From NCBI GenBank assembly GCA_900109485.1, contig FOAY01000005.1, forward strand, positions 124,001 through 188,000: 64,000 nucleotides of DNA, given 5' to 3'. Under the pieces are notes generated by a model. The model did not search any database, was not told the origin of the DNA, and saw only the letters and a program-made list of their open reading frames with translations. This document shows, piece after piece, positions 17,472 to 25,614 of the stretch; the first letter of the stretch is position 1, and each line of letters starts with the position of its first letter. Made by a program: the position numbers and the translations under genes. This DNA is from Kosakonia sacchari (GTDB lineage: Bacteria > Pseudomonadota > Gammaproteobacteria > Enterobacterales > Enterobacteriaceae).

Positions 17472-18481
17472 TGGGTATCGATCTTTCGCTGATCTGGTTT
17501 GTGATTATTGTTTTTGCCACCCTGATGTACATCGTGATGGACGGTTTTGATCTGGGGATCGGCATTCTCTTTCCGCTGACCCGCAACGCGCACGATCGCG
17601 ATGTGATGGTGAACAGCGTTGCACCGGTCTGGGACGGCAACGAGACCTGGCTGGTGCTCGGCGGCGCGGGGTTGTTCGGCGCTTTTCCGCTGGCTTATGC
17701 GGTGATTGTTGATGCGCTGACCATTCCGCTGACGCTCATGCTGCTGGGGCTGATTTTTCGCGGCGTGGCATTTGAGTTTCGTTTCAAAGCGACGCCTGCG
17801 CATCGCCCGTTCTGGGATAAAGCGTTTATGGCGGGCTCCGTGCTGGCGACCTTTACTCAGGGCGTGGTGGTTGGCGCAGTGCTGAATGGTTTTTCAGTCA
17901 GCGGACGGCGTTTTAACGGCGGCGCGCTGGACTGGCTAACCCCCTTCACCCTGTTCTGCGGCGTCGGGCTGGTGATGGCCTATGCGCTGCTGGGCGCAAG
18001 CTGGCTAGTGATGAAAAGCGGCGCGCCGTTACAGGATAAAATGCGCGCAGCGGCGAAGAAATTGCTGCTGGTTTTACTGGTGGTTATCGCGGTCATCAGC
18101 CTGTGGACACCGCTGACGCACCCGGCGATTGCTTCCCGCTGGTTCAGCCTGCCAAACTTGCTGTTCTTCGCGCCGGTACCGCTGCTGGTTATTGCGCTCA
18201 GCGCCTGGTTGTGGCGCAGCCTCGGCAATCCTCAGCATCATGCATTGCCGTTTGTGCAGACGCTGGGCCTGATTTTCCTCGGCTTTAGCGGGCTGGGCAT
18301 CAGCATCTGGCCGCACATCATTCCGCCGGATATCACCTTCTGGCAGGCCGCCGCACCACCGCAAAGCCAGGGCTTTATGCTGGTCGGCGCGCTGCTGATT
18401 ATCCCGATTATCCTGGCCTATACCGCGTGGAGCTATTACGTGTTTCGCGGCAAAGTACAACCTGGCGAGGGCTATCACTGA
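17471..18481 (+). CDS. cioB: Cytochrome bd-type ubiquinol oxidase subunit II (CioB)
   Basis: The 336-residue subunit II has the family signature VMDGFDLGIG near residues 19-28 and WDGNETWL near 52-59. It packs against CioA to form the oxidase. AGGAGG lies ten bases before the ATG, and the stop/start junction with cioA is TAATG. The next small gene overlaps its stop codon by one base, giving a tightly coupled three-gene operon. Such oxidases support respiration under low oxygen, cyanide or sulfide. Confidence 0.93.
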   Translation: MGIDLSLIWFVIIVFATLMYIVMDGFDLGIGILFPLTRNAHDRDVMVNSVAPVWDGNETWLVLGGAGLFGAFPLAYAVIVDALTIPLTLMLLGLIFRGVAFEFRFKATPAHRPFWDKAFMAGSVLATFTQGVVVGAVLNGFSVSGRRFNGGALDWLTPFTLFCGVGLVMAYALLGASWLVMKSGAPLQDKMRAAAKKLLLVLLVVIAVISLWTPLTHPAIASRWFSLPNLLFFAPVPLLVIALSAWLWRSLGNPQHHALPFVQTLGLIFLGFSGLGISIWPHIIPPDITFWQAAAPPQSQGFMLVGALLIIPIILAYTAWSYYVFRGKVQPGEGYH

Positions 18482-18609
18482 TGAAACAATCGTTTTTCAA
18501 CCGCCTGATGTGGCTGGTACTGATCTGGGGCGGCAGCGTACTGGCGCTGGCCGCCGTGAGTATGGTGTTCCGCCTGCTGATGTCGGCGGCCGGGTTTAAA
18601 TCCCACTGA
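18481..18609 (+). CDS. DUF2474-type small oxidase-associated membrane protein
   Basis: A 42-residue peptide starts on the last base of the cioB stop codon. It has a basic start (MKQSFFNRLMW), a single hydrophobic span (LVLIWGGSVLALAAVSMVFRLL) and a short tail. This is the layout of DUF2474 proteins, which are found after cioAB much as CydX is after cydAB, and which probably stabilise the oxidase. It is too short for many gene finders. Confidence 0.82.
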   Translation: MKQSFFNRLMWLVLIWGGSVLALAAVSMVFRLLMSAAGFKSH

Positions 18610-18616
18610 TGTGTGC

Positions 18617-18650
18617 AGAGTTTGCTGTGGAAACAGCAAACTCTTTTTTA
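18617..18650 (+). terminator. Terminator of the cioAB operon
   Basis: AGAGTTTGCT and AGCAAACTCT form a ten-base stem followed by seven T residues, eight bases after the small-subunit stop. A nearly identical hairpin lies at 40675. Confidence 0.92.
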
Positions 18651-18695
18651 TAGAAATAATCACCCGCGGTTTCTGGACATTGGTTATGCGACCGA

Positions 18696-19748
18696 TTACC
18701 TGGCGGCAGGCAACCAGATTTCTATGGTGCCGGGCTTAGCGGGCAATCCTAATAGTTCTAATTTCGCATCAGGGTATTTTTCCTGGATTTCATGTAGCAC
18801 TGTCTGCCCTGTCTGAGTATCACTGCTATGGAAGATGCGTACCCTGGTCACAACCGGCATTAATCTGGAATCCATTTTATCTACACCTTGTGTGCGAAAG
18901 CCTTTTGCTTTTAACCGGGCTAAGATTTCGCTACCTGAAGCAGATTTATCTTCTTTATCTTGCTGTATGTATATTTTCCCGATTCCGTTAAGTTCAGATG
19001 GTTTTTCAAACTGAGGTGTAGAATTGTCTGCGATTATACGTATCTGCGAAATAATCTGCAGGAAACGCTCTTTTTTATCATCAGTCAGGCTAAGTGTGCT
19101 GTCTCTGCCACCGCTAACTGAAAATTTCCCTATTTTTTCAACCGAAGCATTAAACTTACCAGTATTCGTATCGACCAACGCAAAATCACGCTTACCTTCA
19201 ATATATCCCCTGACAATCAATGCAGGTGATTCTTTAAGTATTTCCCGGCAGCCCGCTCTATTAATTGTTTTTTTCAGATCTGTATCAGCCAGTGTTGTAA
19301 CGCTTGTGTCTTTTACAGAAAATCTAATTTTATCCGAGGCTGAAACATTAACACCTAATTCCATCAGCTTACTGATAACCCCCTTGTCGAATCCTGCGTC
19401 CACCGCTACGCCCTTAGAAAGGGTATAGGATGGAAAGAGACTCGGCGCGCCAAGAGCAACTGGCGTTATAGCCGGTTGGCATGCCGAATAATCAACCGGA
19501 ATAGATCCACCAACGCGAATAAGGGTACCAATCGGAAAGTTAACATCTGAAACAACAACCTGAAAATCATCTGCGTAGCCAAATCTGGTTTGAGTTCGCT
19601 TTGCTAAATCATTTTGCAATTGGTCAAAATCAGAAAGAACAGGTGCAATGGCACCAGTACTAACAGTCGATGTATCGACTGATCGGCTATGACAACCTGA
19701 AACTATAGATACAAACAGTGAGGCGAAAATTACAGGCGATATTTTCAT
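18696..19748 (-). CDS. Hypothetical lipoprotein
   Basis: The 350-residue product has a lipoprotein signal peptide with the lipobox VSGC, placing the lipidated Cys near residue 19. The mature protein is mostly beta-looking with two further internal cysteines (SACQP and AGCRE) that could pair. The last 70 residues (VVTRVRIFHSSDTQTG through GTIEIWLPAAR) look like a small separate domain. Composition is more AT-rich than the oxidase genes beside it. It stands alone, head-away from the next gene, with a 485-base gap upstream. I recognise no family; an envelope role is all that can be inferred. Confidence 0.7.
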   Translation of the reverse strand: MKISPVIFASLFVSIVSGCHSRSVDTSTVSTGAIAPVLSDFDQLQNDLAKRTQTRFGYADDFQVVVSDVNFPIGTLIRVGGSIPVDYSACQPAITPVALGAPSLFPSYTLSKGVAVDAGFDKGVISKLMELGVNVSASDKIRFSVKDTSVTTLADTDLKKTINRAGCREILKESPALIVRGYIEGKRDFALVDTNTGKFNASVEKIGKFSVSGGRDSTLSLTDDKKERFLQIISQIRIIADNSTPQFEKPSELNGIGKIYIQQDKEDKSASGSEILARLKAKGFRTQGVDKMDSRLMPVVTRVRIFHSSDTQTGQTVLHEIQEKYPDAKLELLGLPAKPGTIEIWLPAAR

Positions 19749-20233
19749 TTTATTCCTCTTAACATTATTTGTAGGGTAAGTATCGTTTCAAATTACTTTT
19801 CATCAGGCGCGTGTAATCCATACTTTATAGTGGCGTCAATGCAATAAAAGGCGTCTTTTATCTGTTATTTAAAAAATGAAAAACATCATACCAGCCCGCT
19901 CAGAGGAACAGTTAAATATGAATCTGATATCTTGGTAAGAAAAAAATAGGTTTATATCCTGTTCTACAGGAATTAATTTCTATATTGGCAGGCTATTAAA
20001 AGTGTAGAACAGCTTTGACAAGGCCCATGTTATTTAGGAGAAAATCCAAAAAAAATACGTAAATTATATGAATCCGCAAGAATGTTCGGAGAAAGTGGAC
20101 CGATCACTGTGGCTCCGGGCTGTCCCTTAGAAATACCATTATCTACTCACTGTATGTAAGCGAAAACCCAGAATTGGACTGACGAAGATTCGATATCTTG
20201 ATCTAATGAAAATGTCACTACGCTATCTGCCTG
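19749..20233. other. AT-rich intergenic stretch without a recognisable gene
   Basis: These 485 bases separate the lipoprotein gene from the SDR gene. No open frame longer than about 20 codons with a ribosome binding site was found on inspection, and no tRNA-like or integrase-site sequence was recognised. The part next to 19748 must hold the lipoprotein promoter. The composition suggests acquired or decayed DNA. Confidence 0.5.
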
Positions 20234-21064
20234 TCAGCGGGTCTGACTGAGAATAATACGGTCGAATATACGGTCACCCAGCCAGACGCGCATACGGATG
20301 AGCATCTTTGCAAACTTACCGGCTGCATAACGTGTACGCGGGTTGCTGCTTTTAACTGCACGGGATACCACTTCCGCAATGACCTCTGGAGAGCTGCCTG
20401 TGCCCTGCCCGTACGTTTTTTTTATCGACATGGCCACCATTTTCACCAGGTGACCATACGGCCCACTTGCCGAACGTTTGACTACACTGTCACTGGCGAC
20501 ATCGCCGAAGCCCGTCTCTATCACTCCCGGTTCGACGATCACGACCTTGATCCCGAATTCAGCGACTTCAAGCCTGAGGCAATCCGACCATCCTTCCAGA
20601 GCATGTTTGGTTGCGTGGTACCAGGCACCCAGAATGCTGTACATCTTTCCTCCCATGGAGGTGATGTTGATAATGTGCCCGGAGCGCCTGGCCCGCATGG
20701 TGGGGAGCAGCAGTTGCGTGAGCCGTGCTGCACCGAACAGATTGACCTCAAATTGATAGCGTGCTTCGTCAATCCCGATCTCTTCTACCGGGCCGTAGAG
20801 GCCAAAACCGGCATTGTTGACCAGCACATCGACACCACCTGTCTGGGCCAGAATGGTTGTTACACCGGATACAATCTCATCATCCGTGGAAATATCCATC
20901 CGCAGCGGCTGCGCGCCAAGCCTGGCAAGGTCAGCCATTTTTTCGACATTGCGGGCGGCAACATAAACCTGATAGCCATCTTTAATAAGACGGCGAGCAA
21001 TGGCCTTGCCCATACCTGACGATGCGCCAGTGACCAGCGCGGTTTTCTTTTCCTGAGTAAACAT
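20234..21064 (-). CDS. Short-chain dehydrogenase/reductase
   Basis: This is a classical SDR of 276 residues that uses NAD(P)H in the cytosol. It has the TGASSGMG nucleotide-binding motif at about 12-19, NNAG for fold stability, the Ser of INITSMGG and the catalytic YHATK. Start 21064 (MFTQEKKTALVTG) is preferred because GAGGTG lies just upstream and the Rossmann strand then begins at the usual place; an open extension to 21157 is Arg/Ser-rich junk. An AraC-type regulator gene lies upstream on the same strand, probably its controller. The substrate is unknown. Confidence 0.85.
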   Translation of the reverse strand: MFTQEKKTALVTGASSGMGKAIARRLIKDGYQVYVAARNVEKMADLARLGAQPLRMDISTDDEIVSGVTTILAQTGGVDVLVNNAGFGLYGPVEEIGIDEARYQFEVNLFGAARLTQLLLPTMRARRSGHIINITSMGGKMYSILGAWYHATKHALEGWSDCLRLEVAEFGIKVVIVEPGVIETGFGDVASDSVVKRSASGPYGHLVKMVAMSIKKTYGQGTGSSPEVIAEVVSRAVKSSNPRTRYAAGKFAKMLIRMRVWLGDRIFDRIILSQTR

Positions 21065-21125
21065 AGGCACCTCGTTTAGTGAACTGCCTCCAGTGTGCCT
21101 GAACAGATAACTGATTGATCTTGCG

Positions 21126-21310
21126 CTACGCGCCAGAGTTCTTGCTGAGCGCGCCACCAGACGCGGGAGAAGAGCCTCTTTCTGGCAAACGAAAATGCTG
21201 TAACACCAAACGCATAGCTGGCAGTTTTTCGACGGCAGCCTGGACGGCAGCCAGATAGCCCAGACGACGTGCTGTTTCGCGCCCTTCGGCGGGGTGATGA
21301 GAACATCTGC
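21126..21310 (-). pseudogene. Possible short gene remnant between the AraC regulator and the SDR
   Basis: In one minus-strand frame about 54 codons read as plausible protein (for example GRETARRLGYLAAVQ, then EKLPAMRLVLQHFRLPERG) and end at a stop at 21126. Upstream the same frame is closed by stop codons and no start is seen. This looks like the tail of a gene whose front was lost. The parent family was not identified. Confidence 0.3.
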
Positions 21311-21346
21311 AGAGTCAGCTTCAGGGCTGGCGAGCAGACAGCTCCT

Positions 21347-22357
21347 TTAATTAAGACGCAGGGATCGCCTGACTGTGTCAGGCGTCTGGCCAGTCCAGGC
21401 CATAAAAGCGCGGTAGAATGAATTGGGGTCTTCAAAACCCAGCAGGAACGCAATTTCGTAGCCTGACAGACTGGTATTGCACAGATAATGGCGAGCCAGG
21501 TTTTCCCGGCAAGTGTTGATAAGGTCGCGAAAGTTTTCCCCTTCATTCCCGAGCCTGCGTTGTAGTGTTCGCTTGCTCATACCCAGCCGTTCCGCCGTTT
21601 TCTCTATGGTGGCTTCATTACCTGGGAGAAGCTCCAGAAGAACCGCATGCACGCGTTCAGCGGTTGAGGCCGTTTCATCTAACTTACTGAGACGGCGCCG
21701 CAGTTCAGGCTCAAATACCTGCCACATTCCTTCGTTCACCGTCAAAAACGGTCGGAGTGCATCCGCAGCCGAAAAGCTGATGGCGGGTTTTTCGCCATAC
21801 TGTACGGCTGTACCGAAGAAGCGTTCATAGTGACGAGCCGAAACACTGGCAGGAAGATGCGGGAGCATTACTCTTAGCGCCTTAACAGGTTCGCGGGTTG
21901 CCAGTCGTAGCAGTCGTAGTAAAAAGGCAAGCTCGGCTACCTGCAAAGATGTGGGTACGCCTGTCGCGACGGACAGCCATTGTGGCGACACGGTCAGGAT
22001 CCCGGTTCGATCCACCGTTATTTCCAGAGCCATCGGGGCAATGAGCTGCTTATATTTAGCCAGTCGTTGCACCGCTTGCATCATATTGGTGCTGCACAGT
22101 GCGGCGAAGAGAGGAGGATCGAATACTTCTGCAGTAACCCTTTCTACCAGACGCAAGGGAAAGGCCGCATCATTAGCCTCCATCTCCAGCGCGCGCCAGA
22201 AACGAAAATATTCGTCAGTGTTGAGACCACGCTCTGACCTTGAAAAAAGATCGTCGGGCAATCCTGCCTTGCGCAGTACATGTTCAGGCTGAAGCCCTGC
22301 ATCTTTCAGCAGCGCTCTCCAGCCGATATCGAGAGAGAAAGTGCGGTTACGTGCCAT
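21347..22357 (-). CDS. AraC-family transcriptional regulator (Arabinose_bd/OruR type)
   Basis: The 336-residue protein has a long N-terminal ligand domain (about 1-230) and a C-terminal AraC DNA-binding domain; the helix-turn-helix pair includes TAERLGMSKRTLQRRLGNEG and the second helix GYEIAFLLGFEDPNSFYRAF. Start 22357 is used because GGAAA precedes it at a usable distance; the frame is open to 22426. The domain order matches regulators of the OruR/ArgR type that often control a neighbouring dehydrogenase. The SDR downstream is a plausible target. Confidence 0.85.
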   Translation of the reverse strand: MARNRTFSLDIGWRALLKDAGLQPEHVLRKAGLPDDLFSRSERGLNTDEYFRFWRALEMEANDAAFPLRLVERVTAEVFDPPLFAALCSTNMMQAVQRLAKYKQLIAPMALEITVDRTGILTVSPQWLSVATGVPTSLQVAELAFLLRLLRLATREPVKALRVMLPHLPASVSARHYERFFGTAVQYGEKPAISFSAADALRPFLTVNEGMWQVFEPELRRRLSKLDETASTAERVHAVLLELLPGNEATIEKTAERLGMSKRTLQRRLGNEGENFRDLINTCRENLARHYLCNTSLSGYEIAFLLGFEDPNSFYRAFMAWTGQTPDTVRRSLRLN

Positions 22358-22532
22358 TGTCAGATTTCCGGGAATGAATGATCTTCGGATGGGAAGCGGG
22401 TTGCAGGCCACAGCATAACGTTTCAATCCGGGGGATGGTATTCATAAGGCGCCATATTTGTGGCAAAACACGACATAAACTGAAGTCTGTGAATAACCGT
22501 TTAATCAAGCCACTTTTCTGCGCTGCCATCAT

Positions 22533-23423
22533 CTACTGAGACGCCAGCCCGGCCAGATTGATATAGTTAAGGATCCTCATATTCCTCTCTTCGCTTCGTG
22601 TCACCAGCGCCATGCATAACTCCGCATCATCATCCGCCAACGGGATGAACACCACCCCGCCGGGCCTGAGGCTGTCAACCGGTTTGGGCAGGACAGAAAT
22701 TCCCACACCCGCCGCGACCAGCCCAATGTGCGTCAATACCTCCGCGGCTTCCTGGGCAATGGTTGGTGTGAATCCGGCTCGTTGGCAAAGCCGTCTGACC
22801 AGTTCAGGGACCGCCGCTCCTGATGTTTCCGGGTAAAAGATAAAAGACGCGTTACGCATGGCGGCAATGGGCAGAGAATCGGCCGTCGCTTGAGGGTGAT
22901 CTTCTGGCAGAACAACGCAGAGCCGGTCATGCCTGAGGATGCGGATGTCCAGCCCATCCTGCCGGGTGCCGGGGGTAAGACGCACGTAGCCGATATCAAT
23001 TTCCTGCTGAAGAAGCGCGTCAAACTGCTGGCGGGAGTACATCTCGCGAAGTGAGATCCTGACGTCAGGATAATGGCGTCGGTAGGTTTTAAGCGGCTGA
23101 CTGAGTTCATCCACAAATAAACCGGTGGTGGTAAACCCTATTCGCAACTCCCCCCTTTTCCCCTGCTCAATATCACGTAATTCAGCCTGCAGATTACCGC
23201 TGATGCGTAATATTTCCTTCGCCTGAATGACGAGGTGCTCCCCGGCTTCCGTCAGCGCCACACTGCGTCTCGTCCGGTTAAAGAGTTTTACACCCAGCTC
23301 GCCTTCAAGCGACTGGATCTGCTGTGACAGCGGAGGCTGGCCAATATTGAGTTTTTCGGCGGCGCGCGTGAAGTGCAGCTCTTGCGCGACGGTCAGAAAA
23401 TAACGGAGATGACGAAATTCCAC
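22533..23423 (-). CDS. LysR-family transcriptional regulator (GTG start)
   Basis: The 296-residue LysR protein begins VEFRHLRYFLTVAQELHFTRAAEKL with a GTG start at 23423; the winged helix covers about residues 1-60 and the effector domain the rest. It resembles the CatR/BenM/CbbR class by its helix sequence (LNIGQPPLSQQIQSLE). It is divergent from the TauE/SafE-like exporter, and the shared 142-base intergenic region is AT-rich with the usual room for LysR sites, so it probably regulates that transporter. Confidence 0.88.
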   Translation of the reverse strand: MEFRHLRYFLTVAQELHFTRAAEKLNIGQPPLSQQIQSLEGELGVKLFNRTRRSVALTEAGEHLVIQAKEILRISGNLQAELRDIEQGKRGELRIGFTTTGLFVDELSQPLKTYRRHYPDVRISLREMYSRQQFDALLQQEIDIGYVRLTPGTRQDGLDIRILRHDRLCVVLPEDHPQATADSLPIAAMRNASFIFYPETSGAAVPELVRRLCQRAGFTPTIAQEAAEVLTHIGLVAAGVGISVLPKPVDSLRPGGVVFIPLADDDAELCMALVTRSEERNMRILNYINLAGLASQ

Positions 23424-23565
23424 TTATATGCCCGAATATATAAATTGATGCTTATTTATATATTGGACAGCAAAACAACGCAATCCTACCATTAGCCGCC
23501 AGCAAATATGACGCCGATGCAAACACTTAGCGCCTCAGACCAAAGCATTTCAGTAAGGAACACCA

Positions 23566-24327
23566 ATGCATAACGAGCTTTACCTGCTGCTTCCCGTGGC
23601 ATTTATTGCCGGGATCATTAACGCGGCTGTCGGCGGTGGCGGACTGATCACTATTCCGACCTTTTACAGCACCCTGCCACATTTCACGCCTGCGCAAATC
23701 ATGGGGATCGACAAGCTCTCTTCCGTTATGGGGCACCTGATGTCTGTCCGGCAGTTTATGACAAGATTGCGCCTGCCCTGGCAACTCATCCTGCCCACCG
23801 CAGCCAGTGCGGTTGTCGGCGCTTACTCGGGGATCAGGCTACTGGACTTTATGCCTTCCGCGTGGATGCGCCCAGTTGTTATCGTAGTGCTGGCGGTGAT
23901 GGTGGCCTACACCTGGTTCAAACCCCAGTTCGGTCATCATGACACCAGCCAGGCACCGACCCGGGCCGATCTCATCAAAGGTGTTTGCCTGGGCTTTGCT
24001 ATCGGCTTTTATGACGGATTTATTGGTCCGGGAACGGGCAGTTTTCTGCTGTTTTTGTTTATCCGTTTCTTTCATTTTGATTTTTTGCGGGCAACCGCCT
24101 GCGCCAAAGTCGTCAATTTTGGCACCAACTTCGCGACGTTGTTTTTTCTTATTCCACACGGTCTTATTGATTATGGGCTGGCTATTCCGCTGGGGATCGC
24201 GGCAATCAGTGGCTCCTTTATCGGCGTACAGATCGCGCTCAAGGGGGGAAATCAATGGATACGCCGACTTTTCCTGTTACTGGCGTGCAGCCTGCTGATC
24301 AAGCTGTTATGGGAAACGATCCACTGA
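23566..24327 (+). CDS. TSUP (TauE/SafE) family membrane transporter
   Basis: The 253-residue protein has about eight spans and the two TSUP half-repeats; the family motif region GGGGLITIPTFYSTLP (near 22-38) and the second copy GPGTGSFLLFLF (near 154-165) are both visible. AAGGAA lies before the ATG. TSUP carriers export sulfite, sulfoacetate or related organosulfur anions. The pairing with a divergent LysR suggests substrate-induced export. The precise substrate is not readable. Confidence 0.88.
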   Translation: MHNELYLLLPVAFIAGIINAAVGGGGLITIPTFYSTLPHFTPAQIMGIDKLSSVMGHLMSVRQFMTRLRLPWQLILPTAASAVVGAYSGIRLLDFMPSAWMRPVVIVVLAVMVAYTWFKPQFGHHDTSQAPTRADLIKGVCLGFAIGFYDGFIGPGTGSFLLFLFIRFFHFDFLRATACAKVVNFGTNFATLFFLIPHGLIDYGLAIPLGIAAISGSFIGVQIALKGGNQWIRRLFLLLACSLLIKLLWETIH

Positions 24328-24368
24328 ATTACGCAGCAGGCTCCGTGCTTTTCACGCAGGCACTGTGA

Positions 24369-24953
24369 CTAATTACGTAAGCCGCTCGCCAGTAGCGTAA
24401 ACACCTTGATATAGTTGGGGAGCGCTTTTTGCGGATCATCGCTGGCCGCAATTGCCAGTGCGGCATTCATTGCCGCACCATTTAACATCTGCGCAGCGGC
24501 ATCGGCGTCCACCGGTTTGAGGATGCCGCGTTCGATCAGTTTCAGCACCGCCTGGCGCGTGGATTCCAGACAACTATTCTGGCTTGGCCACTGTGCCGGG
24601 TCGCCGAGAAAAGCCGGACCATCCAGCAAAACAATACGCTGCACTTCCGGGTCGAGAGCCATTTTGATGTAGGCAATCCCTTCGGCCAGTAACCTTTCCC
24701 ATTCATCGCTGGCAGCGGCCGCAACCGCTTTCGCGCGTTGTGCCATTTCCCCGTCCACCTGCGCAACAACCGCGGCAAGCAATCCCTTTTTATCACCAAA
24801 ATTGTGATAGAGCGCGCCGCGCGTCAGGCCAACGCTGGCCGTTAATTCATCCATTGATGCGGCGGCATAGCCTCTTTCTGCAAACGCCCTTCGCGCTGCA
24901 CCGATCAATTTAGCCCGGTTCTCTTCCATCGTTTCGCTGCGACGCTTAATCAT
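24369..24953 (-). CDS. TetR-family repressor
   Basis: The 194-residue regulator has a typical N-terminal TetR helix-turn-helix (AKLIGAARRAFAERGYAAAS then GLTRGALYHNFGDKKGL, about 15-60) and a helical ligand domain. Start 24953 has AAGGAG six bases upstream; the longer open frame to 25049 crosses the operator region and is rejected. It is divergent from the RidA-family gene, with two copies of a palindromic site in between, the classical arrangement for autorepression and control of the partner. Confidence 0.9.
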   Translation of the reverse strand: MIKRRSETMEENRAKLIGAARRAFAERGYAAASMDELTASVGLTRGALYHNFGDKKGLLAAVVAQVDGEMAQRAKAVAAAASDEWERLLAEGIAYIKMALDPEVQRIVLLDGPAFLGDPAQWPSQNSCLESTRQAVLKLIERGILKPVDADAAAQMLNGAAMNAALAIAASDDPQKALPNYIKVFTLLASGLRN

Positions 24954-24967
24954 GCGATCTCCTTTTG

Positions 24968-24984
24968 ACATACGCGGCGTATGT
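24968..24984. promoter_or_regulatory. TetR operator candidate 1
   Basis: ACATACGC-G-GCGTATGT is a perfect eight-base inverted repeat around one central base, sixteen bases in front of the TetR ribosome binding site start region. Confidence 0.75.
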
Positions 24985-24996
24985 GATATTAATTTA

Positions 24997-25013
24997 ACAT
25001 ACGCCGCGTATAT
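24997..25013. promoter_or_regulatory. TetR operator candidate 2
   Basis: ACATACGC-C-GCGTATAT repeats the first operator with one mismatch, 29 bases centre to centre (nearly three helical turns), so two repressor dimers could bind the same face. Confidence 0.72.
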
Positions 25014-25072
25014 TAAACGATTTGTCAGCACCCTGCTTCTTGTTTTCACCCTGCACTGAAAAAGGAAACCCT

Positions 25073-25468
25073 ATGATCCAGCGTGAACCCGTATTCCCCG
25101 CTAACCGCCATGCGCTTTATGAAGAACATGGTTATTCAGCCGCCATCCGTTCCGGAGATTTGCTGTTTGTTTCCGGCCAGGTCGGTAGCCGCGCCGACGG
25201 TACGCCGGAGCCGGATTTTGCCGCTCAGGTGCAACTGGCATTCGATAATTTGCGAGCGACGCTTGCTGCCGCAGGCTGTACGTTTGACGATCTGATTGAT
25301 GTCACGACCTTTCATACCGATCCGCAAAACCAGTTCCCGACAATTATGCAGATAAAACAGGCGCTTTTCCCGCAGCCACCTTATCCGAACTGGACGGCCG
25401 TTGGCGTTACCTGGCTTGCCGGATTTGATTTTGAAATTAAGGTCATTGCCCGCATTCCTGCCCGGTAG
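25073..25468 (+). CDS. RidA/YjgF-family protein
   Basis: The 131-residue protein has the RidA fold; LFVSGQVG near residue 30 and the C-terminal NWTAVGVTWLA region are family hallmarks. RidA proper hydrolyses reactive enamine/imine intermediates in the cytosol and has an active-site Arg near residue 105; here the corresponding stretch reads PYPNWTAVGV with no evident Arg, so this is more likely one of the Rid subfamilies without classical deaminase activity. AAAGGAA precedes the ATG. It is controlled by the divergent TetR. Confidence 0.82.
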   Translation: MIQREPVFPANRHALYEEHGYSAAIRSGDLLFVSGQVGSRADGTPEPDFAAQVQLAFDNLRATLAAAGCTFDDLIDVTTFHTDPQNQFPTIMQIKQALFPQPPYPNWTAVGVTWLAGFDFEIKVIARIPAR

Positions 25469-25535
25469 CAGCAGGCACGAACAGTGCCGCCGTTGAAACG
25501 CTGCCTGGCGCACCATTTCGACGGTATAACTCTGT

Positions 25536-25570
25536 ATCTTAATCGGCGCATAATTTACGCCGATTAAGAT
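25536..25570. terminator. Hairpin between converging RidA and acnB-like genes
   Basis: ATCTTAATCGGCG and CGCCGATTAAGAT form a perfect 13-base stem around a nine-base loop between two converging genes. T runs are weak on both sides, but the AT-rich stem base may serve as terminator. Confidence 0.6.
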
Positions 25571-25614
25571 CACTCACTCCTGGATACCGGGCCTGCAATA
25601 AATATGCTGGAAGA

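Noticed and set aside
21076-21546. 156-codon minus-strand frame over the AraC 3' end and following gap
   Set aside because: It overlaps the AraC coding region in another frame and its Cys/Arg/Ser-rich sequence looks like a shadow; a different frame of the gap looks more protein-like.
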